From positions 189,038,001 to 189,102,000 of the forward strand of contig JBITNC010000001.1 in NCBI GenBank assembly GCA_050084985.1: 64,000 nucleotides of DNA. Direction: 5' to 3'. Source of the DNA: Nageia nagi (lineage: Eukaryota > Pinophyta). The notes beneath the pieces are model-generated. The model saw nothing but the letters and a program-made list of their open reading frames with translations, did no database searches and had not been told where the DNA came from. Numbering within the stretch: position 1 is the stretch's first letter; each line of letters starts with the position of its first letter. Made by a program: the position numbers and the translations under genes. Positions 1 to 12,500 of the stretch are shown here, piece after piece.

Positions 1-239
1 TTACTATATCCTTTATTACATATATTATATTACTTATTTTAAACTGCTAGCAACATACTTAATATAGGATGCCAACGATGTGCAATTGGGTGAATCTATG
101 CTTGTCTTTTATGTATGTTTCCCTTAATGGAATGAATATATGATCTAATTAAACACAAGTTTTTTTTGTTATTTGTTATTGCCATATTTCATGTACATGT
201 TTCAATAAGAAACAAGTAGACCAATAGTGCATTAATTAA

Positions 240-760
240 CCCCCATACATAATTAATTACATTATTTGGGGTCTACACTACCTCGCAAACAATATCTCCT
301 ACAACATGGTAATCTAAATATATAGTAGATCTCAATGTGATGATTTATTTCTTGCTACCCCATGAAATTAGTCCAAATTCAAGGAAGAACACATATCCTA
401 TTTTCGATCTTTTATCATCTAAGGATCCACTATAATTTGCATCTATGTATCCATACAAGATGAACTTATTATTCTTCTTATATTCCAGGACATAACTATC
501 AATGCTACAGATGTATCTCAAAATATGCTTTGCCATAGTTCAATGTACGTTCTTCGGTTCATGTATAAATCTTGAAATATAGCGAATGACATATCAAATA
601 TTCAGCCTAGTGTATATTAGGTAAATTAACCCTCAAATTAGTTGATAATAGAGAGTTTCATTTACCAGTGGAGAATAATCATAGCATGATAAATGTAAAC
701 TAGGTTTGATTGGCATGGACATTGAGTCATATTTTGTTATCTTGAATTTCTCTAATAGAT
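240..760 (-). pseudogene. copia RNase H fragment
   Basis: The best-preserved piece (345-536, 63 codons) reads GYIDANYSGSLDDKRSKIGYV and ends ISWGSKK. This is the copia RNase H core: the family consensus is a D-A-D/N-W-A-G segment with ...D-R-(K/R)-S-x-x-G-Y-x-F... and then a ...S-W-x-S-K-(K/R)-Q... segment. The glutamine after SKK is now a stop (CAA to TAA type). In-frame sequence continues weakly to about 240, where the family has its (S/T)-x-x-E-A-E-Y region, here degraded. RNase H removes the RNA template during cDNA synthesis. Non-functional. Confidence 0.85.
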
Positions 761-1510
761 TCTTGGTATACTTAATTTATGAAATAAACATCTATTCCTA
801 CATCTACTAGACCTCCAATCTAAGGAAATAGTGAAGTAAACCAAGATCAATCATATTGAATGATCATTTAAGATCATCTTTGTAATATATTATCAACTCT
901 TTAGTGCTTCCTATGATAACTAGATCATTGATATAAACTACAACTATGACAATATGCCCCCCATTTTATTGAAGATAGAGGTTAGGATCATATAGACTCC
1001 TATTGAAGTCATGTTTTAATAGGTGGAAATCAATTTTTATATACTAGGCTTATGGAGGCTATTTCAATCCATACAAAGACTTGATCAATATACACACTTT
1101 TGTTTTACCTATATCAATAATGAATTCTTCAGGTTGCTACATGTAGACTTCTTTCTCTAAGTCTCCATTTAGGAAGGAACTCTTCACATCCATTTGATGG
1201 AATTTCTAGCAAAATTATGTTGCCATTGCAAAAGTAATTCTAATGGTCTTAATCTTATATGTGGGAGTAAAAGTATCCTCATAGTTGATACCTTACTGTT
1301 GAGCATATCCTTTGGGTACGAGTTGGGCCTTATGCTTATTGAGTGTACTATCATATTTATACTTAGTTTTGAATACCCATTTGCATCCAATGGCCTTTTT
1401 TCATAGTGAAATATCTACCAACTTCCATGTACCATTTTTCATCAATGCATCATACACAACTTGCATGGCTAACTTCCAATGAGATATCTTAATAGCTTCA
1501 TGAACCATTT
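760..1510 (-). pseudogene. copia reverse transcriptase fragment
   Basis: Minus-strand frames contain KAQLVPKGYAQQ, GINYEDTFTPTYK, MDVKSSFLNGDLEKEVYM, QPEEFI and LIKSLYGLK in the order expected of copia RT (fingers, then the D-V-K-(T/S)-A-F-L-N-G-x-L motif A, then the K-S-L-Y-G-L-K-Q motif). The catalytic YVDD box is present at 924-935 but reads YIND, so the first catalytic Asp is Asn. This change alone should abolish polymerase activity. Several frameshifts and stops interrupt the domain. Confidence 0.88.
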
Positions 1511-1574
1511 TAGATTTAAGTGTATTCAAAAATATGTTCATCATTGCCAAATTCACTTCTTCATGAGCCATGCT

Positions 1575-2632
1575 TTATGTTCTTACTCTGGAAGTTGAAT
1601 TTTCTAGTGGAGAACTCAAGTTTGAATCTTGCAATATCTTTTGGTACCACTTAGATCTTTGAGGTGGAAAATTCACAACTAGAGCTTCTCTCTTATCATA
1701 CTTAGCATCATAATTGATTATAGGGCCACTAATAGGTTTAGGTACCTCTGTAGGTGGACTAGTTGAAGATTCACAAGTGTCATCAAAGATTACATATCTA
1801 TTTATATAAGTATTTTGATTAGCAGGATCCATGAGTCTATAGGCTTTGGATTCACTATCATACCCAAGCAGAATACACCTCTTTGATTTTTCATCAATCA
1901 TCTTCCTTTGCTCCTTAGGAATATGCATGTAGGTAGTACAACCAAATACTCAAATATGTGAGATATTGGGTTGCTCTCCATACCATTCTTCTTCAAGTAT
2001 CATCCCATCAAGTGCTTTTGTGGGTTCCATATTCAATAGATATGTGGTAGTATTCACTACTTTGACCCAAAATATTCCATCCATTTTTACATATTTCAAC
2101 ATGCTTTTTGCTATTTCCACAATGCTTCAATTTCTTCTTTCATAAACTCCATGTGTAAGATGTGGTCAGTTATCTCTGAATTCCATGCTACTTTAGGAAT
2201 GAAAAAAACTCATTTGATAAGTATTCTTCCCCTTCATTTGAGTCAAGAACATGGATGTGATAAGAAGTTTGTTTCCCCATAAGTTCTTTGAATTCCTTGA
2301 AGTAGGAAAATTTCTAATCCTTTATCTTTAGGAAATACGCCCATATTTTTCTAGAGTACTCATCAACAAATAACAAGAAATATTAGAGGTGAGCAACACT
2401 AGCCTAGATGGGTCTACAAAAATTAGTATGGATAATATCAAAAGGTCCTTTAACACAATATGTGCTATCACTGAATGGAATTCTGTGTTATTTTTCTACT
2501 ATGCAAGTAGAAGAAATATTAGTAGTATAAGTTAGAGATGGAAGACCACATACCATATCCTTATTTTACAAAGTGATTAGGTAGTCTAGATTCATGTGTC
2601 TAAATCTATGGTGCTAAAGAGTGTTGTTGAAC
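1575..2632 (-). pseudogene. copia integrase and GAG-pre-integrase fragment
   Basis: The C-terminal integrase segment (1575-1928, 117 codons) reads HIPKEQRKMIDEKSKRCILLGYDSESKAYRLMDP, matching the copia pattern H-x-P-x-x-x-R-x-K-(L/M)-D-x-K-S-x-x-x-(I/V)-(F/L)-L-G-Y...Y-R-L-x-D-P. Upstream are the catalytic-core remnants (VDEYSRKIWAYFLKIKD, then LDSNEGEEYLSNEF where the family has the R-(S/T)-D-N-G-G-E motif) and the H-x-x-x-x-H...C pre-integrase zinc segment at about 2530-2632. Integrase inserts element cDNA into chromosomes. The second catalytic segment is altered and the frame is broken. Confidence 0.88.
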
Positions 2633-3430
2633 TAGGTGTGACATTGATAAGGGGGGTGAATCAATATTTTAAACTTAAAACCTCAAACTGATAATACTTA
2701 AAAATAATGTAGTGGAGAAATTAAAACAAAATAAAGTGACAATCACACAACACCATATATAATGAGGTTCATAATTTAGGCTACATCCCCAAAAATGATT
2801 GTTTGGACTTCCATCCAAATCCAACCTTTGTAAAGCATCAACTTTACAAATTTTCATACCACCCACTATGTGGATGGCACCAACCAACCAAATATTTTGC
2901 AACACCCACTATACAAATGGTACCAACTAACAAAATATTTTGTAGCACCCACTACATGGAGCTTCAACCTTGATTGCCAAGCACCCACTTGATAAGATCT
3001 CTTCTCACACTAACTATCTCAATATCACTACACTCCAATAATCTGAAAGTTGATTCTCTACAAATAAGATAAAAACTCTTTCCACAAGCTCAATAAAACC
3101 CTCAAAACAAAATTGCAAATTCATACTAAAAGATCATGTTTTTAGCTCTCAATAACATCTCCCATGGGAGATATGGTGAACTTATAGATCTTCAAATTGT
3201 GCATGCTCTAGAAAAAGAATGGGTTCAAATGGAGTCACGAATCAAAATTTATGGCCAAAATTGTGAGACACCCTTCATTATCTCATTTTTCACTCTTTGC
3301 TTAAGAGAAAATAGAAAACCCACTTTTTTTATAACTCCTTTTCATAAAGATCTTTTCTCCTTTTCTTTTTATTTTTCTTCTTTCTCATTTTTTTTGTTTT
3401 TCAAACTCATTGTATTTTTTATTTAAATAT
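2633..3430. repeat. repeat-derived segment abutting the truncated copia pol
   Basis: Copia homology ends abruptly and is replaced by AT-rich DNA that starts with a purine run (AAGGGGGG at about 2649). It contains a 'GAGGTTCA...TTAGGCTACATCC' block (2764-2788). About 2862-2958 holds an imperfect ~46-bp tandem repeat built on CACCCACTA and CAAATATTTTG. A similar GGTTCA...GGCTACATC block occurs near 48670, so this is probably a dispersed element, perhaps an LTR. The + ORF at 3136-3426 is low complexity at its end and matches nothing I recognise. Confidence 0.45.
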
Positions 3431-6400
3431 ATCACATACATTTAATTTTCAACAATGGTCATTTTGTCAAACAATTCATAGCCCTTCTTAGTCACAAAAA
3501 GAATAGTCAATTTCCCATATAAATTCCAAAGGCATTTTGTCAAACAATTCACATGCTAAAATTGGAAAAATAGAAAAAAAGAGCTCTGAAGGTATTTTTG
3601 AAGAGCTATAACTTCTTATTGGTTACATAATTTAACTCAAAATTTGTACCTACAACAACAACTATCGCTTCTCAATTTGCACATGGTTGCTATTGAACCC
3701 TAAATTGAAAAGAGACACTAAATTATGTTGGAATTGAGAAACATTTGTATTGTGTAGCAATAAATTCAAAGTGAGCTTTGCGAAAAAGATATTTTTTGCT
3801 ATGGCTCAAAAGTAGAAAAAATAATTCCTTTTTTACGAATTCTAATACTTGTCATTTGAGGGTGTCCGAGAATCCTGATTAATAGGAATTCTATTGCCAT
3901 TTCATCCTTTATCATAAAATAAACAAATATTTACATCCATTATACTAATAATTCATTCACTCAATATGAAAGGTCAATGCCAAAAAGAGGAAAATATAAA
4001 GGTGCTTTCTTTGTAAATATCTTAGGAAGATAGCTATCTTGGTAGTTTCCATTGTGTGCATCTTATCTCATCTCTTTAAAGAGTTTAAACTTGCTTTAGA
4101 TAACATGAAGTGGCTATTTTTAGTGGTTTTATTATATGGTTACCTTATTTCATAAAACTTTTTTCCAATTTATTGAGACTGGCTCTTATGAATTTGCCAC
4201 TAAAAAATTATTAGGTGCTTGTTTAATGTTAACAAGTATAGGTTTTTCTATTGAAATTGAGATTTCCTTTTGTTTGATGGGAAACAAAAATAGTTTGTTA
4301 ACTACCCTATACTTTTTTCATTCTTGATCGTAAACTACAAAGCACATGAAAAGACCAAACAAGGAAGTATCTGTTAGATTGACATCATTTTACTTTAAAT
4401 ATGATAAATAGTTTTTAATCTTAAGAGTTTCTTAAAAAACCTATGAATGCATACAAATTTTAGAAATAATTATATTCTATTTAGCTAAATTATCTTTACT
4501 ATATTTATTACTCTAACATGTATGCCTCTTTGCAATATATCAGTCCTACTATAGCTATTTTTCAAACTTTCTCGAAGTTGGATTGTTCAAGAGATGAACT
4601 TTAATTGTTTCCCAAGTTTGTATTATATCTAGATTTTTATTTCAATTTTTTTATTGCACATCATAAATGAGAGATTTTGTAATTATTATTGAGTAACAAG
4701 TAGATTTTGTATTTATTATTTTAGATGCATGTTTGAAGCAAGAAAAACCCCTAATATAATAGAATTGACTTATCTAATGGTTTTTCATGTTAAATTAATT
4801 GAACTTTGTAGTTCAATTGAACAATTATGATTATCTTAAATTTTCCCTAACCTTAATTACATATATATAAAAAATTAACTATATTTTAAAGAATTCTTGC
4901 CTATTTTCTTAATTCAAATTTCCTTACTAAAAAGAAATAACTTCATTGTTTCCTTTCCACAAGGTTGCAATCACTAGTAATAATTACATTGAGGGCATCT
5001 AATAAGAAAAAAAATCTTCCATGAATCTATAACTGAAATGTGACCACAGATAGAAGGATGTCAATCCACATGTTTTGAATAATCTAATGACTAGGTAAAA
5101 AAAGATAATATTATTATTATACTAAAGGCATTTTCTTTTGAAAAGTGTAGTTAAATCTAAATATCAATGGTTGAGAAGTTATTAATCATCTTGCATGCAT
5201 GTAAGGCCACCTCAACCATCTATGCATTGACTTAAATTTTTATAATAGCAATACATAACTTGAATTCCATGTGTAGTTGGGTTCATTCAAAATGTAGTAG
5301 TGGTGTTCAGTTGGCAAGTCCATCAATGTATTGGTGAACTAACAAGGTGGCGGCTGAAGCAATGAATGTTGATAGCTCCATTTTCACACATATCAAATGT
5401 GGAAGTTTCTTATATGAGGGTGAGGAGCTATGGTGTGGAAGTTTTTAGTGAGTAGGATGACTATCAAATTTAGTTAGATACAAAATAGTACGAGCTTGTA
5501 TTTTTTAAGAAAATACATGTGTCATGGTGAGGTTGCAGGTGTTCATATCTTGGTAAAAATATTATCGACTTGATTGACATATATAAGATGGTTATTCATG
5601 AATATAGTAGAATGAAAATCGAAAGTTTTCAAAAATCTCAAAGGTAATTTTTTGTTGTTATTTCAATAGTTATTTGATAGTATTTTTTGTAGTTTTTTTT
5701 AATAAAAATTACATTGATTGCTAAGGATTGAATTTTGATAGTTCTTTGAGAGTATTTTATGTAGGTTTTTTTAATCAAAATTTTACTGATCGCTAAGGTT
5801 TAAAATTTATTTTTTAATGTTGTACAATAATTCATATGTAGAGACATTATCGATATATACTAGATAAGAGAGAGTGCAATATATCTATAAGATGGGAATT
5901 CTTATTATGAACTTCATTGAATTATTATTGAAAACACATTTAAGTTCATAGATAGTTGAACATAGAGTTTGGGAATTCATCTAATATTTAATTCTAATAC
6001 AAGCAAACTAAGAGTCATCTCATTCTTCACAATGCAAACATAATTTTTTCCAAATGATTGTAATAAAAAAATTTATGTCAAGTTTTGTAGAAGATACGTA
6101 ATAAGAGTTTCTATTTTTATTAACTTTTAACCATTGTAATTTCAAATTTGGTACTATTTTATAGGAATTTTCCATTTATTATGCATCCTATTTTGTTTTT
6201 ATCTTCTTTGAGTATGGTAGTTACTTTGGTTTACACTATACATTCTTTCCCTTCTATTCCATGGATTTTATGGTTTAGCACATGAGGCAAACCATTAGCA
6301 AAAGTCTATATTGAGCTTTAGCATTTGTTGAGAACTCTACAAATCATTAAGGAAGTAGGTACATGGAGTTAGTGATATCAAGTGTACAATATTTCCTAAA

Positions 6401-6533
6401 AATAGTATATACATTAACAAATAGTAAAATAGAATAGTTAAGATAAAAAAGTTAAATAGAATTACATTTTTAAATAATACACCACTGATGGTGATTTTGT
6501 TGGCATTGTTCTTCTACTATAAAGTTTAAAGAG
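3431..6533. other. no recognisable gene; AT-rich spacer with a small tandem duplication
   Basis: I see no long open frame, LTR pair or protein motif here. The only structure noted is an imperfect ~70-bp tandem duplication at 5661-5801; both copies carry 'GCTAAGG' after a T-run and an 'AGTATTTT' block. Short ORFs (for example 4136-4327) have no recognisable content. Confidence 0.5.
5661..5801. repeat. imperfect ~70-bp tandem duplication (2 copies)
   Basis: Copy 1 (5661-5730) and copy 2 (5731-5801) share GATAGT...AGTATTTT, a T-rich run, AATMAAAATT, ACTGAT/CATTGAT and GCTAAGG in the same order and spacing. It probably arose by replication slippage or unequal exchange. Confidence 0.6.
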
Positions 6534-9281
6534 GTTATTTTGGAAAGTGACTCTGGAGATGAGTGCAATTTTAGAGCCTTAGGCATTTGAGGGGGTTCAC
6601 ATAAAGATATCATTAGGAAGGTTGAGCCATCAAAACCTGATAAAGAAGAAATATGGTTTCATAAAGAGGTTGAAAGAAGTTATAAAATAATGAAAGATTT
6701 TCTTGAATATAATCATAACATGTTGGCGAAGCTATACAACCAAGGAAAGGATGGAGCGAGCAAAAGGCTACCTTTGTGCAACAAATGGAACTCAGATATT
6801 ACAAAGTTACTATGCCTACCAATATTTTTTTCTGGTGACCTGATGACTTGGTTAATTCAAATATTTGACCCAATTAATGATGTCTTCATGGATGATTAAG
6901 GAAATGCAATCTTTCAAATTACCGAGCTAGTGATAAAGAGATATTTCAAGTTACAACAAGGGGGGGTAAGTACCTAAAGTTATCTTTCCTAAAATATTTT
7001 TGATACTTTTGAGGAGAGTATAGGATGATTTTCCTATTTGAATATGACACACCTCTATTTATTTTATAAAATATTTCCTCTAAGTCTTGATTCTTTAAAA
7101 TGGTAGGCTTGCTTGTATGTACAAACTATCAGTTACATATTAGGGTTAGAACACTATTGCTTGGTCACAAAGAAGGTCCTTTCCTAATAAGTAGAATTTC
7201 TTTTACCCCCTTTATTTGTATGACTAGGGAAAGTATTTGTATGAAAGAATTTATGATGAATTGATAAAACTAAAAAGTGACTTCAAAGCAAAGGAAAACT
7301 TAAAATTCACAAGGTATTTAATCTTAGTTCATACACTAATATCTCAAACAAAAGCTTTATTCCAAAAATTAGTACTAGTAGATCAATATGATATAGTGCA
7401 AGAAATGTTGCCACACATTCATTAAGAGGTGGGCACTTATAATTTGTTTTGTGAATTTGTCTTGAAGAATGCATATGCTATATTTACTCATACAATACCT
7501 AGGATATTTGGGTATTCACTTCAATTACTATAAGAATGTTAGACTGGGGAAGTAATCATACTTCAAAAAGGGAAAATTACAACCTAAAATATTTCCTACA
7601 TTCTTTCTTGATTCTATCATATATGAGGAGGTCATCATATTATATATATATATCCATTTGAAATTGGACACTTGAGTTTTAGAACTATCCACTTCTTCTT
7701 AAGTACATTGTTCAATATGGAATAGTATGGCTTTGAAGAAGTATAATCAAGACCATTTAACCTTGAGAATATTTTTAATAAACTCTAGAAATCATCAATC
7801 TTCAAAGTATCACATATAGATGTAAATGAGGTTGCATTGATCATGACATTAAAAAGAAAGAAAGAAACCCTTACAGCTAATTTGGAAAAAGCATGGCATT
7901 GGTAAAGAATATGCTATAATATCTATGATAGGTTTTGTACCACCTAATTTGGATAGAATTAGAGAAAAGCTAATTGAAACAAGGGAGTCAAGAATCAATA
8001 TCATGGATTTCACAAAGAGAGATGAGCACACCTTTGAGGTAGTGATGCAACAAGAGCCACCATAAATATTAATTCAATATAATAAACCTATATTATAAAT
8101 AGTCCAAAAGGTATAAGAGAAGATTCAAAATGTTGGAATATTAGAGCCTCTTCCTTCACCAGAAGTAATTTCTCAAACAATAATACCTTTCCAAAGTAAT
8201 TCCATTTAAGAGGAATTGGTCAGAAAAATAAAATTGTATGAAAATATGTTGACTTATGCTCTTTCCTTTCCCAAGATAGTTATTGTGAAAGGAAAAAGAT
8301 TATACATGGATGAAAAATCATCAAGGCAATATTGAATGAGAGGATCCATAATTCCACTATGATGTAAGTTGTATGTGAAAAATATAGAAGAGGCTCTAGC
8401 AACTAAAAGATTAAGAATTGAAGATGCATTTTCCTCTTATTCTTAAACTAGCAAGCCAATATATACCCCTTGGTATGATTTTAGTAGTGTTTTATTATTA
8501 ATAAATGAATATGAAGAAGAACAACCACTAATTGAATTAGTTCATATACTAGTGTTGATAGAGCAATTGACTGTAGTTTGTTCTAACCTAATGGAGCTTA
8601 TCAATTTATCATATGAAAAATCAATGAAAACCCTATTTTTATTACTCTCAAGTATTGAATAAGAAATAACAATAGGATCAACCAATATTATCACAAGTCA
8701 AGAGACTTTAGCTCAAGCTCATTCTCTAATCATGCAAGTAGCATCTAAAGCATTGGTATATTTAAGGGAAAGGGTAGTAATATCAACCCATGAAAAAGAA
8801 AAACTGGTAATACACTCAAATGCTAGCAAGTTATGACAAGAAGAGCTAAAAATGGTTGTATGGCTATTTGAAAAGTATAGCCAAATTGTGCAAGATATAT
8901 CAAAAGTTGAAAAACATGTAATGATAATAGACTATAAGATAGAGAGGTTGCAAACTCAAATGGATTTGGTCATAGGAATAAGGAAGGAACTTAAACATAT
9001 TGTGTAAGCATTAAAAAAGTTTTATGAGAAGATACACTAAAATATAGTTCATGGAAGAACTCAAACCTTTAAAGAAAAAATGTATATGATTCTTTGTGTT
9101 GGCATGAAAACTTATGCTACTTTGGCATTATTAAAGGAATTAAATATGTTATTTAGACACATATGAAAATATTGGATAGATATAGGATTGACCAAGGGAC
9201 CAATAGCCACAAAGGAAGAAATTTTGAAGGAAATACAATCTATAAGAAATCAATTAACTAGAGCTAGTTAGGAAGATTTTA
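6534..9281 (+). pseudogene. decayed intron-containing gene of unknown family
   Basis: Three coding-like blocks lie on the plus strand. Block 1 (6534-6965) reads VILESDSGDECNFRAL and later EEIWFHKEVERSYKIMKDFLEY, and ends in ITELVIKRYFKLQQGG at a consensus splice donor (GTAAGT). Block 2 starts at 7228 after a pyrimidine-rich stretch ending TGACTAG, and reads KYLYERIYDELIKLKSD; the implied intron is 6966-7227. Block 3 (about 7850-9281) holds about 450 codons in largely one frame. It is rich in Glu, Lys and Leu and likely coiled-coil (for example EKHVMIIDYKIERLQTQMD), with about a dozen stops, mostly TAA or TAG where CAA, CAG or TGG would fit. I do not recognise the family. It could be a transposon accessory gene or a host pseudogene. 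No function is proposed. Confidence 0.5.
6966..7227 (+). other. probable intron of the decayed gene
   Basis: The donor GG|GTAAGT is at 6966 and the acceptor TTTGTATGACTAG| ends at 7227. Coding-like sequence flanks it on both sides. The 262-bp length and AT-rich content suit a plant intron. This is inferred from splice consensus and frame only. Confidence 0.5.
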
Positions 9282-9539
9282 ACATGTATAAATATATATA
9301 ATAAAGTTGAGTCATAAATTTAAAAAGATGAAAGAAATTATGGATCTGTATGATATAAATATGATTTGTAAGATGAGGGAAGCCTTAGTGTTGTACCAAG
9401 GTGTACATAAATACCATGAATTACCACCAAAAGTATGGAATATAAGCAAAATAAGTTATAAATTGGAAACATAAAAATCATGAAGGTTAAAAGGGAGATT
9501 AAGACTTTTTCTAGCAATGGAAAATACATTTACAGGTAG

Positions 9540-12500
9540 TAGTGTTATGAAAAGAACTTTTTGAAAGAGAATTTTTCCTTTATAATATAGGATGGTGATA
9601 GGTATCACTTATGTAAATAAAAAACTTTTGCCTTAACCTAAGTTGACTATAGGTGTTAGGTTAATGAAGAGATGCTTTTGGAGGAGGTTCTTATTATGTA
9701 TGTGAACATGGTTTTCCCAGTGATTGGAAACAACATTGGAATTTCTAAAGATAATGGGGTTACTAGTATTTTTTTTACCTATTTTTGTTTTTTGTTTTTT
9801 TTTTTTTAAATATTGGTTTGTTTATTTATTTTTGAGGAGCTATCATGCAAGGATGACTATTTGGTATTTTCTTTCTATTTGATGCATGTAATTTTTTTAT
9901 TTATAACCCCTTGAGTGAGTAGGAAATGAGTTTTTCTTTCCTTGGTTACTATTGTACATACAATAATATCAATAATATTAAACTTCAAAAGCCATTGCAT
10001 TGCTTACCAACTGTTGAATAATAATCACCAATCCATGAAAATTCCTTCAAAATAGATAAGCATTATCCCCATAGAGATGAACAATTGCACCATTTATGGA
10101 ATGCAAAGAAAATAACTTAGAAACACACTTATCATAATGTTTAAAATATTAGTTTTTTATCTTATTCCTAGAACAAGAAAAATTAGTGAAGGTTAGGGAT
10201 GTTGGGTATACCTAGTTCATGGTACCTAGTATTCCCCTCAACTAGTATGGGGAAATTTATACAATATACATTGGTACCTTATTTTTGTTAAAACAAACAT
10301 TTAGGTAATGTCAAAATATTAGAAAGGATTCAGAATATATACACATTGCATGAAGAGGAGTTAGTTGATAAACGTATCTCTTACTATGAAAGAAGTGATG
10401 CCAATTCCAAATCCTATAATGAATCTTCCCACATATAGAATACCCACACCTTGCAAATAGTATATTTATCATTATAATTAATTATAAAAGATCAAGGGCT
10501 ATCTTATGTATTAGTGATCACTAGCTTCATATCTAAAAAATCCACTGGATCAAAATTCAGTCCCAACATTTAAAGTATCCACACAAGCATTTCCAAATTA
10601 TGTTGTGAAATAAGGAAGTAGAATTAAAAAAAATATATCTACATAGACCTTTTTTAAACCTATTGGAATAATTCCTAAATTTTAATTATCTTTGTATCTA
10701 AGAATAATAGATCATATAACTTTCTACAAGCTATAGGAACAAAGATATTTAGGGTTAAGATTCCTCTCTAGGACCTATTCCAATGTAAGGATTTTTTCTA
10801 AATTCTATCAAGAATGAAAGATAAAAATACATAAAAGAGTATTAAAGCAATTATGGGATACAAAAAAGCAAATTTTGAAACTAGGCTATCTACAAAAACT
10901 TTTACTTTTTGTCAATGGAAAATATGCTTATGGTGATAAATCAAATAATAAAGATATAAATATTGATAGGTGTTGAATAGATTTAGAAATTTATGGATTT
11001 TGAATTGGTTAGAAGATGATGATTATCTTATTTTTTATTTTTTTCTATATTTTATTGCATAATTGGGCAACCTTTTGATACATGTCAGAAATATCCTAAG
11101 AAAAAAAAGTTTATTAAAAGTGGTTTCAGAACATTATGGACCCTAGCATCCCTACTACTGGAAAAGTTTCTTTCTAGAAGGATTGTAAGGTTATATTTTT
11201 AGAATATCAATCTCTATTTCATCTGATGCTAGAAATTTATATAAAAAAATTTGTTTGGATTATAAATTTTATATAAGGAATTCTGATTAAAGTTAATTAA
11301 GGAAATTGATTATAGAGTTTTCCATTGTAAGATTATAAAGTTTAAAGCATTTACTTCTATGTGCAAGCATTTAGAGTGAGGTGAAATGATTAAGATCCAA
11401 ATTTCAAAATAATTAAATTACCATGGTATCAATTTTGAAATGTTCCAAATATTTCTCTTGATAAGACACAATGATGCATCATGACATTAAAAGATAAATG
11501 CTATGACCCTTTTTGAATATTATTCAAACCCCCCAAATGGGTTGTTGGAGCATAATAATGATGAAAATAACTCAAAAATTCTATTGATCTAGTCTTGTGA
11601 TTGGAAGTGAGCCCTCCAATGAATGCAAAAGGGGTTTAAACACTAAAATTTACTATCTTTCTACCCTAATTTAATGATGTTGGTTGCCAATTATTGAATG
11701 TTTCCTAATAGCATATTTAAATACCTTCTAAATACAAATATAATCCTCCAAATAATTCTAATAATACCCATAAAATTTTGTAACTAGTTGAATCAAATCT
11801 GAAGCTCATCAATTACAATTCCTTTAAGTCCAAATGCAAACCCTAAGTAGATTTTCCTCCAAGAGACTTAGTGTTTTCATCTTACTCTTAAAAATCAAGG
11901 GTTTTTATCCTTGAATCAATATTTCATAAGTTTTTGTTCATAGAATATATCCCTTGGGATATCTTTCTATAAGAGAAAATGGGTATTAGCTTCTTAGCTA
12001 ATTACATCAAGTAGAAAATAAATAATAACATCCAATTGTAATGATCTTGTTTTTATATCTTTATTTGTACATAGTTTGGAGTGGAGTGATTTTGTGTATT
12101 TTAAGTATTAGGTGTGTTAAGAATACAATTTAATAAATTTGGCAATAATTAAATAAAAGGACATGTAAGGTGTACATGGAGTTATTTATTTTTCGAAGGT
12201 TTCATTAAGTGAAAAATTAGAAGTGTAATCTCAATGAGAAATTAAAAGAAATTATTATAGAAAGGGGTTGGAGACCCTTATTGAGATATTTTTAATTATT
12301 ATTTTAATTAATATTTAGGAGTTTCATCCAAAATTCTCTCTTATGGATGAAAAACCACTGAAGAAGAGTTATGAGGAAAAAAACCCTCATTACTCACCTC
12401 CCCTAAGACAAAACATCCTAGAGAATTACTTAGTTTTCATTCTAAATTTTTCAACTTAGAAGATATTTTGATAATATTGAAGGTGTATTTGATTAGTGTG

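Larger units (their letters stand above)
180..2632 (-). mobile_element. Ty1/copia retrotransposon remnant (pol: integrase, RT, RNase H)
   Basis: Read on the minus strand, this stretch gives in order a GAG-pre-integrase segment, integrase, reverse transcriptase and RNase H. Integrase before RT is the defining Ty1/copia order. The frame is broken by many stops and frameshifts. The copy stops at about 2632, in the pre-integrase motif (LWHHRFRHM), so gag, protease and the 5' LTR are missing. A 3' LTR was not found before the window start. The protein once drove cytoplasmic reverse transcription and nuclear integration of its own RNA; this copy is dead. Confidence 0.9.

Noticed and set aside
1194-1406. 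70-codon plus-strand ORF (and the opposite 1184-1390 frame)
   Set aside because: Both are shadows of the copia RT, whose true reading is in another minus-strand frame (KAQLVPKGYAQQ, MDVKSSFLNG).
2633-2800. Start of a copia 5' LTR adjoining the truncated pol
   Set aside because: The segment lacks TG...CA ends and a primer site, and is in the wrong place for the gag region.
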